A stretch of 64,000 nucleotides of DNA, from assembly GCF_900143215.1 (NCBI RefSeq), contig NZ_FRDM01000002.1:124001-188000 (forward strand), given 5' to 3'. Positions 1 through 7,942 of the stretch are shown here, piece after piece. The stretch comes from Geodermatophilus obscurus (GTDB lineage: Bacteria; Actinomycetota; Actinomycetes; Mycobacteriales; Geodermatophilaceae). Position numbers and translations under genes: made by a program. Each line of letters opens with the position of its first letter. Positions within the stretch are counted from its first letter, which is position 1. The notes beneath the pieces were generated by a model that had not been told where the DNA came from, did not search any database, and saw only the letters and a list, made by a program, of their open reading frames with translations.

Positions 1-142
1 GGGAGCACGCCGCACTCCACCGCCCGCCCGTACGGAGGAAACCGGCATGACCGCACGACCGAGCAACTGGGGGGTCCTTGTGCCGCTCCCGTCCGGGGGC
101 CGAGCATGGTCGACCTGGCGCACCCGAGGAGGAGGAGCCGAC

Positions 143-304
143 ATGGAACCCGACCCGCCCGAACCGACCGGAGACCTGGGCTACGACTCGGCGCACGAGG
201 TCACCGGCGACCGGCCCCGACCGGAGCCGGGGACGCCGCAGCCCCCGCCGGTGGACGACGGCGGGGACCACGGCTACGACGAGGCGCACGACTTCCGGCG
301 CTGA
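143..304 (+). CDS. Small acidic hypothetical protein with a duplicated GYDxAH motif
   Basis: Encodes 53 residues rich in Pro, Asp and Glu. A short motif appears twice, as GDLGYDSAHE near residue 10 and GDHGYDEAHD near residue 41, which suggests an internal duplication. The ATG at 143 follows a GGAGGAGGAG ribosome site by about 5 nt. An in-frame ATG at 47 also has a good GGAGG site 8 nt upstream and would add 32 residues of low-complexity sequence, so the start is uncertain. No transmembrane segment or known domain is visible. It lies directly upstream of the LtrA-family gene. Function unknown. Confidence 0.5.
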   Translation: MEPDPPEPTGDLGYDSAHEVTGDRPRPEPGTPQPPPVDDGGDHGYDEAHDFRR

Positions 305-373
305 CGGCGGACCCGGCGTGGGAGCGCCCGCCCGGGGTAGAGGGCGGGCACCACCCCTCCTCCAGGGAGCGTC

Positions 374-1585
374 GTGACCGACCGCACCGCACCCCGATCC
401 TTCCTCGGCGCGCTGACCGGCGGCCTGGTCCGCGCGCCCGAGCTGCGCACCGACGACGACCGCTCGGCCTCCCGGCTGGAGCTCTTCTTCGACCTGGCCT
501 TCGTCCTCGTCCTCGCGGAGCTGGCCATCGACTTCCGCGCCGACGTCACCTGGCGCGGGGAGCTGGTGTTCGCCGGGCTGTTCACCGTCGTCTGGTGGTC
601 GTGGGTCAGCTCGACCCTCTACGCCAACCGGTTCGACCACGACGACGTCGTCTACCGGTTGCTCAAGCTCGGCAGCATGGCCGCCGTCGTCGGGATGGCC
701 GCCACCGCCACCGAGGCGACCGGCACCTACTTCGGCATCTTCGTCGGCTGCAACCTGGTGCTGCGGGCCATGCTGCTGCTGCAGTACCTCCGCGCGTACC
801 GGCACCTGTCCGGTGCCCGGCCGATCGCCCGGCTGTACCTGATCGGCACCACCCTCGGAGCGCTGCTGTGGGCGGTGTCCCTCGCGGTGCCGCGGCCGAT
901 CGGGTTCGCCCTGTGGGCCGCCGCCGTCCTGGCCGAGGTGCTGGTGCCGCTGCTGGCCACCCGGTCGTCGGCCGACGTCCCGCTGCACGTCGAGCACCTG
1001 CCCGAGCGGTTCGGCCTCTTCGTGATCCTGGTGCTCGGCGAATCGGTGGCCGGCATCGCCCACGGGCTGCACGACGCCCACTGGACCGGTTCCGGGCTGC
1101 TGGTCGCGGCGCTCGGCTTCGTCCTGGCCGCGGCGCTGTGGTGGAGCTACTTCGACCTGGCCGGGGCCCGCGCCAAGCAGCTCCTCAGCGAGGTGGGCGG
1201 AGAGCGCAGCGACCACTCGCACGACGTCTACGTCTTCGGGCAGCTGCCGCTGACCCTGGCGCTGGCGACCGTCGGCGCGGGGCTGGAGCTGGCCGTCGTG
1301 CAGAGCGGCGAGGGCGAGGTGCCCACCGGCACCCGGCTGGTGCTGGCCGGCGGGGTGGTCGTCTACCTGCTGTCGGTGACCGTCACCGAGGTGGGGATGT
1401 CCAAGCAGGGTGCGCGGCGCGGGTGGTGGTGGCCGGCCGTGGCGGCCGCCGTCGCCGCCGTGGACGTCGTGCTCGAGCTGCCGGCCGCCGTCGTGGTCGG
1501 CGCGCTGGCCGCGGTCGTCGTCACCGTGGTGGTCGTGGGGCTGGCCGAGCGGGCCACCGGGCGGATGGGCGTCGAGGAGGTCTGA
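374..1585 (+). CDS. Low temperature requirement protein A (LtrA) family membrane protein
   Basis: A 403-residue polytopic membrane protein. The N-terminal signature is typical of the LtrA family: a charged segment, then RLELFFDLAFVLVLAEL at about residues 35-51 and a Trp-rich second helix (VVWWSWVSS). Hydrophobic helices continue along the whole chain, which has the length usual for the family. LtrA was named from a Listeria mutant that failed to grow in the cold; its biochemical role is not established. Translation starts at GTG 374, after an AGGGAG sequence. It seems to be a single-gene unit, convergent with the TMEM175-like gene downstream. Confidence 0.85.
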   Translation: MTDRTAPRSFLGALTGGLVRAPELRTDDDRSASRLELFFDLAFVLVLAELAIDFRADVTWRGELVFAGLFTVVWWSWVSSTLYANRFDHDDVVYRLLKLGSMAAVVGMAATATEATGTYFGIFVGCNLVLRAMLLLQYLRAYRHLSGARPIARLYLIGTTLGALLWAVSLAVPRPIGFALWAAAVLAEVLVPLLATRSSADVPLHVEHLPERFGLFVILVLGESVAGIAHGLHDAHWTGSGLLVAALGFVLAAALWWSYFDLAGARAKQLLSEVGGERSDHSHDVYVFGQLPLTLALATVGAGLELAVVQSGEGEVPTGTRLVLAGGVVVYLLSVTVTEVGMSKQGARRGWWWPAVAAAVAAVDVVLELPAAVVVGALAAVVVTVVVVGLAERATGRMGVEEV

Positions 1586-1601
1586 CCGGCGCCCTCCGGG
1601 C

Positions 1602-2204
1602 TCAGCGCGCCCGGCGGGCGAGCAGCCGGCGCACCGGATCGGGGAGGAAGAGCAGCAACAGCGCGAGGTAGCCGACCGCGGGGACGGCGACGCCGACGAC
1701 GAGGGCCAGCACGAAGGTGCCCGTGGTCAGCAGCGCGCTCGGCAGGTCGTCCTCCGCCGGGTCGGCGCCGGAGCGGCGCAGGTACGGGCGGCGGACGAGG
1801 GAGAGGGTGAGCAGGGTCAGGCAGGTCGAGCTCAGCGTCATGGTCCCGATGTAGATGCCGATGGCGAGCCGGGAGCTGCCGTAGACCGCCGCGACCTCGG
1901 TGGCGAAGGGCAGCAGCACGATCGTCAGCGTCCAGACCAGGTTCGCCAGCACGAAGGGCATGTCGTAGGAGCCGACCCGCTCGACGATCCGGTGGTGGAC
2001 GAGCCACTGCTGCGCGATGACCGCGAAGCTCAGCGCGAAGGCGCCGAACCGGCTGGCCTCCTCGGCGAGCAGGTCGCCGAGCTCGACGGTCGCGCCCTCC
2101 TCCGGGATGACGTCGACCAGCGGCAGCACCAGCAGGGTGATGGCGATCGCCACGACCGCGTCGAGGAAGGTGATCAGCCGGTCCAGGCCCCGGTCGGTGC
2201 GCAC
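1602..2204 (-). CDS. TMEM175/DUF1211-family membrane protein (putative K+ channel subunit)
   Basis: About 200 residues with six predicted helices. The first helix carries the family's F-x-D signature (FLDAVVAIAITLL, near residues 12-24), which in bacterial TMEM175 homologues forms part of the pore-lining helix. Bacterial TMEM175 proteins are tetrameric, weakly potassium-selective leak channels; transport by this protein is inferred from family membership. The GTG at 2204 is preferred because TAGCCT lies exactly 7 nt before it with no Shine-Dalgarno site, the layout of a leaderless actinobacterial mRNA. Convergent with the LtrA gene, with only 16 bp between stop codons. Confidence 0.75.
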   Translation of the reverse strand: MRTDRGLDRLITFLDAVVAIAITLLVLPLVDVIPEEGATVELGDLLAEEASRFGAFALSFAVIAQQWLVHHRIVERVGSYDMPFVLANLVWTLTIVLLPFATEVAAVYGSSRLAIGIYIGTMTLSSTCLTLLTLSLVRRPYLRRSGADPAEDDLPSALLTTGTFVLALVVGVAVPAVGYLALLLLFLPDPVRRLLARRAR

Positions 2205-2211
2205 CCGCCGC

Positions 2212-2217
2212 AGGCTA
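2212..2217 (-). promoter_or_regulatory. Putative -10 element TAGCCT of a leaderless promoter
   Basis: TAGCCT fits the actinobacterial TANNNT -10 consensus and ends 7 nt before the GTG at 2204. The transcript would start at or within a base or two of the start codon. No convincing -35 element is visible. Confidence 0.45.
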
Positions 2218-2276
2218 GAGGCGCCCGCTCGCAGGCGGGGTGGTCGTCGCGCCCGCCGGCGGGGTAGGGGCCCGGC

Positions 2277-3167
2277 ATGCGCGAGCGACCAGGCCACGGC
2301 GGGCGACCCGGACCACGGGAGGGCAGCATCCGGCTGCCCGACGGGCGGGCGCTGGCCTACGCCGAGTACGGCGACCCGGCGGGCCGGGTGGTGCTCGGCT
2401 GCCACGGCTCGCCGAGCTCGCGGCTGGAGCGCCACGTCGAGGACCCCGAGGACTACCGGCGCTGGGGCGTGCGGTTCGTCGTCCCCGACCGGCCCGGCTT
2501 CGGTCGCTCCGACCCGCAGCCGGGGCGGCGGGTGACCGACTGGCCGGACGACGTCGCGCCGCTGCTGGACGCCCTCGGGGTCGAGGAGTTCGCCGTCCTC
2601 AGCCTGTCCGGTGGCGCCGCGTACGCACTGGCCTGCGCGCACGCCTTCGACACCCGGGTGCGCAGCATCGGCGTCCTCGGCGGAGCGCCTCCGCCCGACG
2701 TCCCGTGGCCGTGGCCGGGCTGGGTGCCCAGGCGGCTGCGGGCGGCCGCGCACCGGCCGTCGCCGGCGGCGGCGCTGCTGCGGCCGGTGTTCGCCCCGAT
2801 CGCGCGGCGCCCGGCGGCGATCCCGCGCTACCTGCAGGCCCGGCTCAACCCGGCCGACCGTCGGGTGATCGGCCGGCCCGGCGTCCGGCGGGTCCTGGCC
2901 GACACCTTCACCGAGGGCCTGCGCAACGGGACCGCTCCGCTCGCCGAGGACCGCGCGCTGCTGTTCCGTCCCTGGGGGTTCCCGCTGACGGAGGTGCGCC
3001 AGCACGTGCACCTGTGGCACGGGACGCAGGACTGGCAGGTGCCGGTGGCGCTCGGTCGGGTGCTGGCCGCGATGCTGCCCTCCTGCACGGCGCACTGGCT
3101 GGCCGGCGAGGGGCACTTCGCCGTCTTCGACCACGCCGCGGAGGTCTACGGGGCGCTGCGCCCCTGA
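2277..3167 (+). CDS. Alpha/beta hydrolase
   Basis: A 296-residue alpha/beta-hydrolase-fold protein. Visible elements: an oxyanion-hole HGSPSSR at about 43-49; a nucleophile elbow SLSGG with Ser111; an acid candidate Asp252 in HGTQDW; and a general-base His280 in GEGHF. The nucleophile motif is SxSGG rather than the canonical GxSxG, so the elbow Gly is replaced by Ser. No signal peptide is seen, so the enzyme is probably cytoplasmic. The substrate cannot be assigned. The ATG at 2277 follows a GGGGTAGGGG purine-rich site. The flavodoxin-like gene starts 22 bp downstream on the same strand, which suggests a two-gene operon. Confidence 0.8.
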   Translation: MRERPGHGGRPGPREGSIRLPDGRALAYAEYGDPAGRVVLGCHGSPSSRLERHVEDPEDYRRWGVRFVVPDRPGFGRSDPQPGRRVTDWPDDVAPLLDALGVEEFAVLSLSGGAAYALACAHAFDTRVRSIGVLGGAPPPDVPWPWPGWVPRRLRAAAHRPSPAAALLRPVFAPIARRPAAIPRYLQARLNPADRRVIGRPGVRRVLADTFTEGLRNGTAPLAEDRALLFRPWGFPLTEVRQHVHLWHGTQDWQVPVALGRVLAAMLPSCTAHWLAGEGHFAVFDHAAEVYGALRP

Positions 3168-3189
3168 CCGGGCAGGGGAGGATGCCCGC

Positions 3190-3630
3190 GTGCCGCGCCT
3201 GCTCGTCGTCCACCACACGCCCTCGCCGTCCCTGCAGGCCGTGCTCGAGGCGGTGCGGGAGGGCGTCGCGCTGGTCGAGGAGGTCGAGCTCGACGTCCGC
3301 CCCGCGCTGTCGGCCGGGGCCGCCGACCTGCTCGCGGCCGACGGTGTGCTGCTCGGGACGCCGGCCAACATCGGCTACATGTCCGGAGCGCTCAAGCACT
3401 TCTTCGACACCGTCTACTACCCGTGCCTGGACGCCACCGTCGGGCTCCCGTACGGCGTGTACGTGCACGGCAACGACGACACCGCGGGCGCGCTGCGCAG
3501 CATCGAGAAGGTCACCGGCGCGCTGCGGTGGAAGCAGGTCGCCGCACCGCTGAGCCTCACCGGCGCGCCCGGCCCCGCCGACCTCGAGGCGGCCCGCGAG
3601 CTGGCGGCCACGGTCGCGGTGCAGCTCTAG
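3190..3630 (+). CDS. Flavodoxin-like / NAD(P)H-dependent FMN reductase family protein
   Basis: A 146-residue protein with a flavodoxin fold. It starts with a beta-strand and phosphate-loop region (LLVVHHTPSPS) and contains the GTPANIGYMSGALKHFFD block at about residues 57-74, which contacts FMN in this family. It probably binds FMN and carries out two-electron or single-electron redox chemistry in the cytoplasm; the partner is unknown. Translation starts at GTG 3190 after a strong AGGGGAGGA ribosome site about 8 nt upstream. It probably shares a transcript with the hydrolase before it. Confidence 0.75.
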   Translation: MPRLLVVHHTPSPSLQAVLEAVREGVALVEEVELDVRPALSAGAADLLAADGVLLGTPANIGYMSGALKHFFDTVYYPCLDATVGLPYGVYVHGNDDTAGALRSIEKVTGALRWKQVAAPLSLTGAPGPADLEAARELAATVAVQL

Positions 3631-3673
3631 CAGAGGTGCTGCCCGGCGCCGCACGGCGACGTGGAGGACGCGC

Positions 3674-4486
3674 TCACCCGGGCCGGGTGGGCGGCGCTGC
3701 GGCCGGAGCGGCGTGCCGCGGCGGCACCTCGGTGAACAGGTCGACCAGCGCGTCCCAGCGGGTGCGCCGGCCGGCCGGGAAGCGGGCCTCCGAGCGGGCC
3801 CGCCGCCGAGAGCCCGGCCGGTAGCGGCGGTGCGCCCAGAACGAGCCGGGCCGGGCCAGCCGCACCGCACCGACCAGCGCGACGAGCGGGACGAAGACGC
3901 CCACGACGCCGAGCACCACCCGGCCCTTGAGGATCGCGGCGAGGGCGAAGAGGAGGTTGACCGCGACCGTTGCCCACAACACGACCTCGCTGTCGGCGTC
4001 GTCCGCGTCGAACGGGTTGGCACCGACGAGCAGCAGCCCCCCGACGACCAGCGCCACGAGGACGGCGTCGATCGAACTGCGGCCCTGCCGGCTCCAGTAG
4101 ACGTCCTCCAGGTGCAGCCACAGCGCGAACTCGTCGAGGGTGAGGGCGGCGCCGGCGCCGAACAGCACGGCCAGCACCTGCACCCACGGCGGTTCGGGCC
4201 GGTAGGTGAACTCCAGGGTGCCGGTGCCGAGCAGCAGGAAGATGCCGTAGACCTCGTGGTGCACGTGCACGCCACCGATGCTCGCGTCGCGGAACGGTCC
4301 GCGGCCGGTCCGGATGGCCCGGGTGACCAGCCGGGTGACCAGGAAGGTCAGCAGGAACGCCAGCACCATCCAGCCCACCACGGCCCGGCGGTCGGACAGC
4401 CCGGGCAGGATCTCCAGATCGACGTCCACCCACCACCCCCGCGCCCGCGGACTCCGGCCGCCGCCGATGGTGGTGCCGGCGGGCAC
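3674..4486 (-). CDS. Integral membrane protein with HVHH motif, unknown function
   Basis: 270 residues with about six transmembrane helices and an Arg/Pro-rich C-terminal tail. Conserved-looking polar features inside the membrane region are HVHHEVYG near residues 74-81 and LDEFALWLHLEDVYW near 116-130. This cluster of His, Asp and Glu resembles a metal- or lipid-handling site, but I recognise no characterised family. The GTG at 4486 lies 15 bp after the stop of the GH13 gene, so it probably belongs to the poxB-GH13 transcript. An alternative GTG at 4429 (residue 20) would remove a non-conserved-looking leader. Confidence 0.65.
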   Translation of the reverse strand: MPAGTTIGGGRSPRARGWWVDVDLEILPGLSDRRAVVGWMVLAFLLTFLVTRLVTRAIRTGRGPFRDASIGGVHVHHEVYGIFLLLGTGTLEFTYRPEPPWVQVLAVLFGAGAALTLDEFALWLHLEDVYWSRQGRSSIDAVLVALVVGGLLLVGANPFDADDADSEVVLWATVAVNLLFALAAILKGRVVLGVVGVFVPLVALVGAVRLARPGSFWAHRRYRPGSRRRARSEARFPAGRRTRWDALVDLFTEVPPRHAAPAAAPPTRPG

Positions 4487-4501
4487 CCGCCGACAAGCGG
4501 G

Positions 4502-6058
4502 TCAGCCGCCGGTCAGGCGCAGCAGCACGGCCTCGTCAGGACCCAGCTCCCCGGTCCGCCCCGGCGGCCGGCCGGGGTCGGTGGAGACGAGCAGGGTGGC
4601 CTCGCCGTCGACGGGGAGCGCGCGGGGCTCGGCGGTGAAGTTGACGGCGGCCAGCAGCCGGTCGTCGTCGTCCTCCCGCAGCCAGGCCAGCACGCCCGGC
4701 GCGGCGTCGACCATCCGCTGCCGGCCGGTCTGCAGGGTCGGCGAGCCGGCGCGCAGCGCGGCCAGCCGGCGCACCAGCGACAGCGTCGAGGAGGCGTCCG
4801 CGGCCTGGCGCTCGACGCACAGCCGTTCCGCGTCGGCCACGAGCGGCAGCCACGGCTCCCCGGTGGTGAAGCCCGCGCCCGGGCCGGCGACCGACGGCGG
4901 CCGCCAGGGGATCGGCGCCCGCTCGGGATCGCGGCCGTCGACGTCGACCACCCGGTCCGGCGGGACGACGGCGTCCGGCAGGCCCAGCTCGTCGCCCTGG
5001 TAGAGGAAGGGCGTGCCGCGCAGCGCCGTCAGCAGCAGCGCGACCGCCCGGGCGCGGGCCGGGCCGTGCCCGCCGTCGCCCCCGTCGTCGACGTCGTAGC
5101 GGGTGGCGATGCGGGAGTGGTCGTGGTTGCCGAGGAACCAGGCCGGCCAGGCCTCCGGCTCGGCCTGCGCCTCGAACTCCTCGATCGCGGCGCGGAACGC
5201 GGCGGCGTTCCACGGCAGGTGGACGAAGACGAAGTTGTGCGCCAGGTGCAGTTGGTCCCCGCCGGCCAGGTAGGCCAGCACGCGGCGCAGGTCCAGCAGG
5301 TAGACCTCGCCGACGATCATCCGGTCGGGGAACTCGTCGACGACCCGCCGGATGCCGCGCAGCCGCTCGTGCGCGGTCTCCCAGTCCTGGTCGTGCCGCC
5401 GGTCGGAGCCGGCGTTGCTGCGCAGCAGCGGGTCCTTGGCCAGCCGCTGCAGGGCGTCGATGCGCAGCCCGTCCACCCCGCGGCCCAGCCAGAACCGGAC
5501 GACGTCGTGCATGGCGGCCTCGACCGCGGGGTTCTCCCAGTTCAGGTCGGGCTGCTGCGGCGTGTACGAGTGCAGGTACCACTGGCCGGTGCGCTCGTCG
5601 TGCGTCCAGGCCGGGCCGACGGCGACGAACTCCGAGCGCCAGTCGTTGGGCGGCCCGCCGTCGGCGGCGCCGTCCCGCCAGACGTACCAGCTCCGCTTCG
5701 GGTCCTCGCGCGAGGAGCGGGAGGCGCGGAACCACGGGTGCTGGTCGGAGGTGTGGTTGGGCACCCAGTCCAGCACGACGCGGATGCCCCGGTCGTGGCA
5801 GTCGGCGACGAGGTCGTCGAGGTCGGCCAGCGTGCCGAACACCGGGTCGACGTCGCAGAGGTCGGAGACGTCGTAGCCGAAGTCGGCCATGGGGGAGGGG
5901 AACACCGGCGAGAGCCAGACGGCGGCGACGGACAACCCGGCGAGGTGGTCCAGGTGCGCCCGCATGCCGCGCAGATCACCGACGCCGTCGCCGTCGGAGT
6001 CGGCGAACGACCGCGGGTAGACCTGGTAGACCGCGCCACGCCGCCACCACTGCGTCAC
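4502..6058 (-). CDS. GH13 alpha-glucosidase / oligo-1,6-glucosidase
   Basis: A 518-residue glycoside hydrolase family 13 enzyme, which hydrolyses alpha-glucosidic bonds of maltose or isomaltose-type oligosaccharides. The (beta/alpha)8 barrel and all catalytic motifs are present: DWVPNH at about 97-102, nucleophile Asp201 in GLRIDAL, acid/base Glu251 in IVGEV, and transition-state stabiliser Asp313 in GNHDHSR. A beta-sandwich domain ends the protein. No signal peptide, so cytoplasmic. Its GTG start overlaps the TGA of the pyruvate oxidase gene (GTGA), which implies translational coupling. Trehalose synthase or sucrose-type hydrolase specificity cannot be excluded. Confidence 0.85.
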   Translation of the reverse strand: MTQWWRRGAVYQVYPRSFADSDGDGVGDLRGMRAHLDHLAGLSVAAVWLSPVFPSPMADFGYDVSDLCDVDPVFGTLADLDDLVADCHDRGIRVVLDWVPNHTSDQHPWFRASRSSREDPKRSWYVWRDGAADGGPPNDWRSEFVAVGPAWTHDERTGQWYLHSYTPQQPDLNWENPAVEAAMHDVVRFWLGRGVDGLRIDALQRLAKDPLLRSNAGSDRRHDQDWETAHERLRGIRRVVDEFPDRMIVGEVYLLDLRRVLAYLAGGDQLHLAHNFVFVHLPWNAAAFRAAIEEFEAQAEPEAWPAWFLGNHDHSRIATRYDVDDGGDGGHGPARARAVALLLTALRGTPFLYQGDELGLPDAVVPPDRVVDVDGRDPERAPIPWRPPSVAGPGAGFTTGEPWLPLVADAERLCVERQAADASSTLSLVRRLAALRAGSPTLQTGRQRMVDAAPGVLAWLREDDDDRLLAAVNFTAEPRALPVDGEATLLVSTDPGRPPGRTGELGPDEAVLLRLTGG

Positions 6059-7791
6059 GGGCGCGGGATGTTGCGCAGGTTGCTGCGGGCCAGGTCCACC
6101 ATCTTGCCGACGCCCCCGCCGAGCACCTGCCTGGTCGCCGACCGGGCGAACCCGCGGATCTGCTCGCCGGTGATCGCCGGCGGGATGGACAGCGCGTTCG
6201 GGTCGGTGACGAACTCCATGAGCACCGGCCCGGGGTCCGCCAGGCCCTTGGCCAGGGTGTCCCGGACGTCGCGGGGGTCCTCCACCCGCATCGACCGGAT
6301 GCCCACGGCCTCGGCGATCGCGGCGAAGTCCGTCGGCTCGTGGTCGGTCTCGTAGTCGGGGATGCCGTCGACCATCATCTCCAGCTTCACCATGCCCAGC
6401 GAGGCGTTGTTGAACAGCACGACCTTCACCGGCAGCCGGTGCAGCCGCACGGTGATCAGCTCGCCGAGCAGCATCGCCAGGCCGCCGTCGCCGGACATCG
6501 ACACCACCTGCCGGCCGGGTGCGGCGAGCTGCGCGCCGACGGCGTGCGGCAGGGCGTTGGCCATCGAGCCGTGCCGGAAGGAGCCGATCACCCGCCGGCG
6601 GCCGTTCGGCGTCAGGTAGCGGGCCGCCCAGACGTTGCACATGCCGGTGTCGACGGTGAAGACGGCGTCGTCGTCGGCGAGGTCGTCGAGCTGCGCGGCG
6701 ACGTACTCGGGGTGGATCGGGCGCATCCGCTCGACCCGCGTGGTGTAGGCGTCGACGACCTTCTCCAGCGCCTCGGCGTGGTGGCGCAGCATCGTGTCCA
6801 GGAAGCGCCGGTCGGTCTTCTGCTCCAGCAGCGGCAGCAGCGCGCGGATCGTCTCGCCGACGTCCCCGTGGACGGCGACCTCCAGCGGGGTGCGCCGGCC
6901 GAGGTGGCCCGCCTCGGCGTCCACCTGCGCCGTCCGTCGCTGGGGCAGGAAGTTCGTGTACGGGAAGTCGGTGCCCAGCAGCAGCAGCAGGTCGGCCTCG
7001 TGGGTGGCCTCGTGCGCGGCGCCGTAGCCGAGCAGGCCGTTCATCCCGACGTCGTACGGGTTGTCGTACTGGATGACCTCCTTGCCGCCCAGCGCGTGCC
7101 CGACGGGGGAGAGCACCCTCCCGGCCAGCTCCATCACCTCGGCGTGCGCGCCGGCGCACCCGGCCCCGCAGAACAGCGTCACCGTGCGCGCCGCGTTCAG
7201 CGCGTCGGCCAGGGCCTGCACCTGTCCCGCCGCCGGCCGCACCGGCGAGGGCTCGGTGACCATCGCGGTGGGCGCGGTCGGTCCGCCGGACTCCTCGGCG
7301 GCCAGGTCGCCGGGCAGCACCACGACCGACACGCCCCTCCTGCCGACGGCGGTCTGGATCGCCACCCGCAGGGTGTGCGGCATCTGCTTCGGGGTGACCA
7401 CCTCGCACCAGTACGAGCAGTCCTGGAAGGTGCGCTCGGGGTGGGTCTCCTGGAAGAAGGCCATCCCGATCTCCTGCGACTGGATGTGCGAGGCGATCGC
7501 GACCACCGGGGCGCCGCTGCGGTGGGCGTCGTACAGCCCCTGCAGCAGGTGGGTGTTCCCGGGCCCGCAGGAACCGGCGCACACCGCGAGCTCGCCGGTG
7601 ACCTGGGCCTCGGCCGCGGCCGCGAACGCGCCGCCCTCCTCGTTGCTGACGTGCACCCACTCGATGCCGTCGGTGTGCCGGACGGCGTCGACGACGGGGT
7701 TGAGGCTGTCGCCGACCACGCCGTAGATGCGTCGGGCGCCGGCGTCCCGCAGCATCCGGACGAGCTGGGCGGCGACGGTCGGGTGGGCCAT
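6055..7791 (-). CDS. poxB: Pyruvate oxidase / pyruvate:quinone dehydrogenase, thiamine-diphosphate dependent
   Basis: A 578-residue member of the acetohydroxy-acid synthase/pyruvate oxidase family, close to E. coli PoxB in length. It oxidatively decarboxylates pyruvate to acetate and CO2, passing electrons to membrane quinone. The N-terminal Pyr domain has the activating glutamate in SNEEGG (about 49-54). A central FAD-binding domain follows. The C-terminal PP domain has the Mg-ThDP motif, starting GDGGLA and ending LFNNAS. The ATG at 7791 follows a GGAGG site. The gene leads a transcript with the GH13 gene and possibly the membrane protein after it, linking sugar release to overflow metabolism. 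Confidence 0.88.
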   Translation of the reverse strand: MAHPTVAAQLVRMLRDAGARRIYGVVGDSLNPVVDAVRHTDGIEWVHVSNEEGGAFAAAAEAQVTGELAVCAGSCGPGNTHLLQGLYDAHRSGAPVVAIASHIQSQEIGMAFFQETHPERTFQDCSYWCEVVTPKQMPHTLRVAIQTAVGRRGVSVVVLPGDLAAEESGGPTAPTAMVTEPSPVRPAAGQVQALADALNAARTVTLFCGAGCAGAHAEVMELAGRVLSPVGHALGGKEVIQYDNPYDVGMNGLLGYGAAHEATHEADLLLLLGTDFPYTNFLPQRRTAQVDAEAGHLGRRTPLEVAVHGDVGETIRALLPLLEQKTDRRFLDTMLRHHAEALEKVVDAYTTRVERMRPIHPEYVAAQLDDLADDDAVFTVDTGMCNVWAARYLTPNGRRRVIGSFRHGSMANALPHAVGAQLAAPGRQVVSMSGDGGLAMLLGELITVRLHRLPVKVVLFNNASLGMVKLEMMVDGIPDYETDHEPTDFAAIAEAVGIRSMRVEDPRDVRDTLAKGLADPGPVLMEFVTDPNALSIPPAITGEQIRGFARSATRQVLGGGVGKMVDLARSNLRNIPRP

Positions 7792-7929
7792 GGCGACCTC
7801 CGCGGGGAGGAGCAGCGGCGGCCGGGGCTGACCGACGTCCGGACCGTACGGGGAGGCGGCACCCCGGCGCGAGTACGCCGACCGCTGGCGCGTCCGTGGC
7901 TGCAGCCGCCGGGAACCCCGGTTCCTGAC

Positions 7930-7935
7930 TACGCT
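7930..7935 (+). promoter_or_regulatory. Putative -10 element TACGCT of a leaderless promoter
   Basis: TACGCT fits TANNNT and lies 7 nt before the GTG at 7943; no Shine-Dalgarno sequence is present. It lies in the 151-bp divergent gap between poxB and the LuxR-type gene. Confidence 0.4.
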
Positions 7936-7942
7936 CCCGTGC

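Noticed and set aside
106-1671. Long plus-strand Arg/Pro-rich frame over the LtrA gene
   Set aside because: Low-complexity Arg/Ala/Pro content and poor third-position bias show it is a shadow of the LtrA frame.
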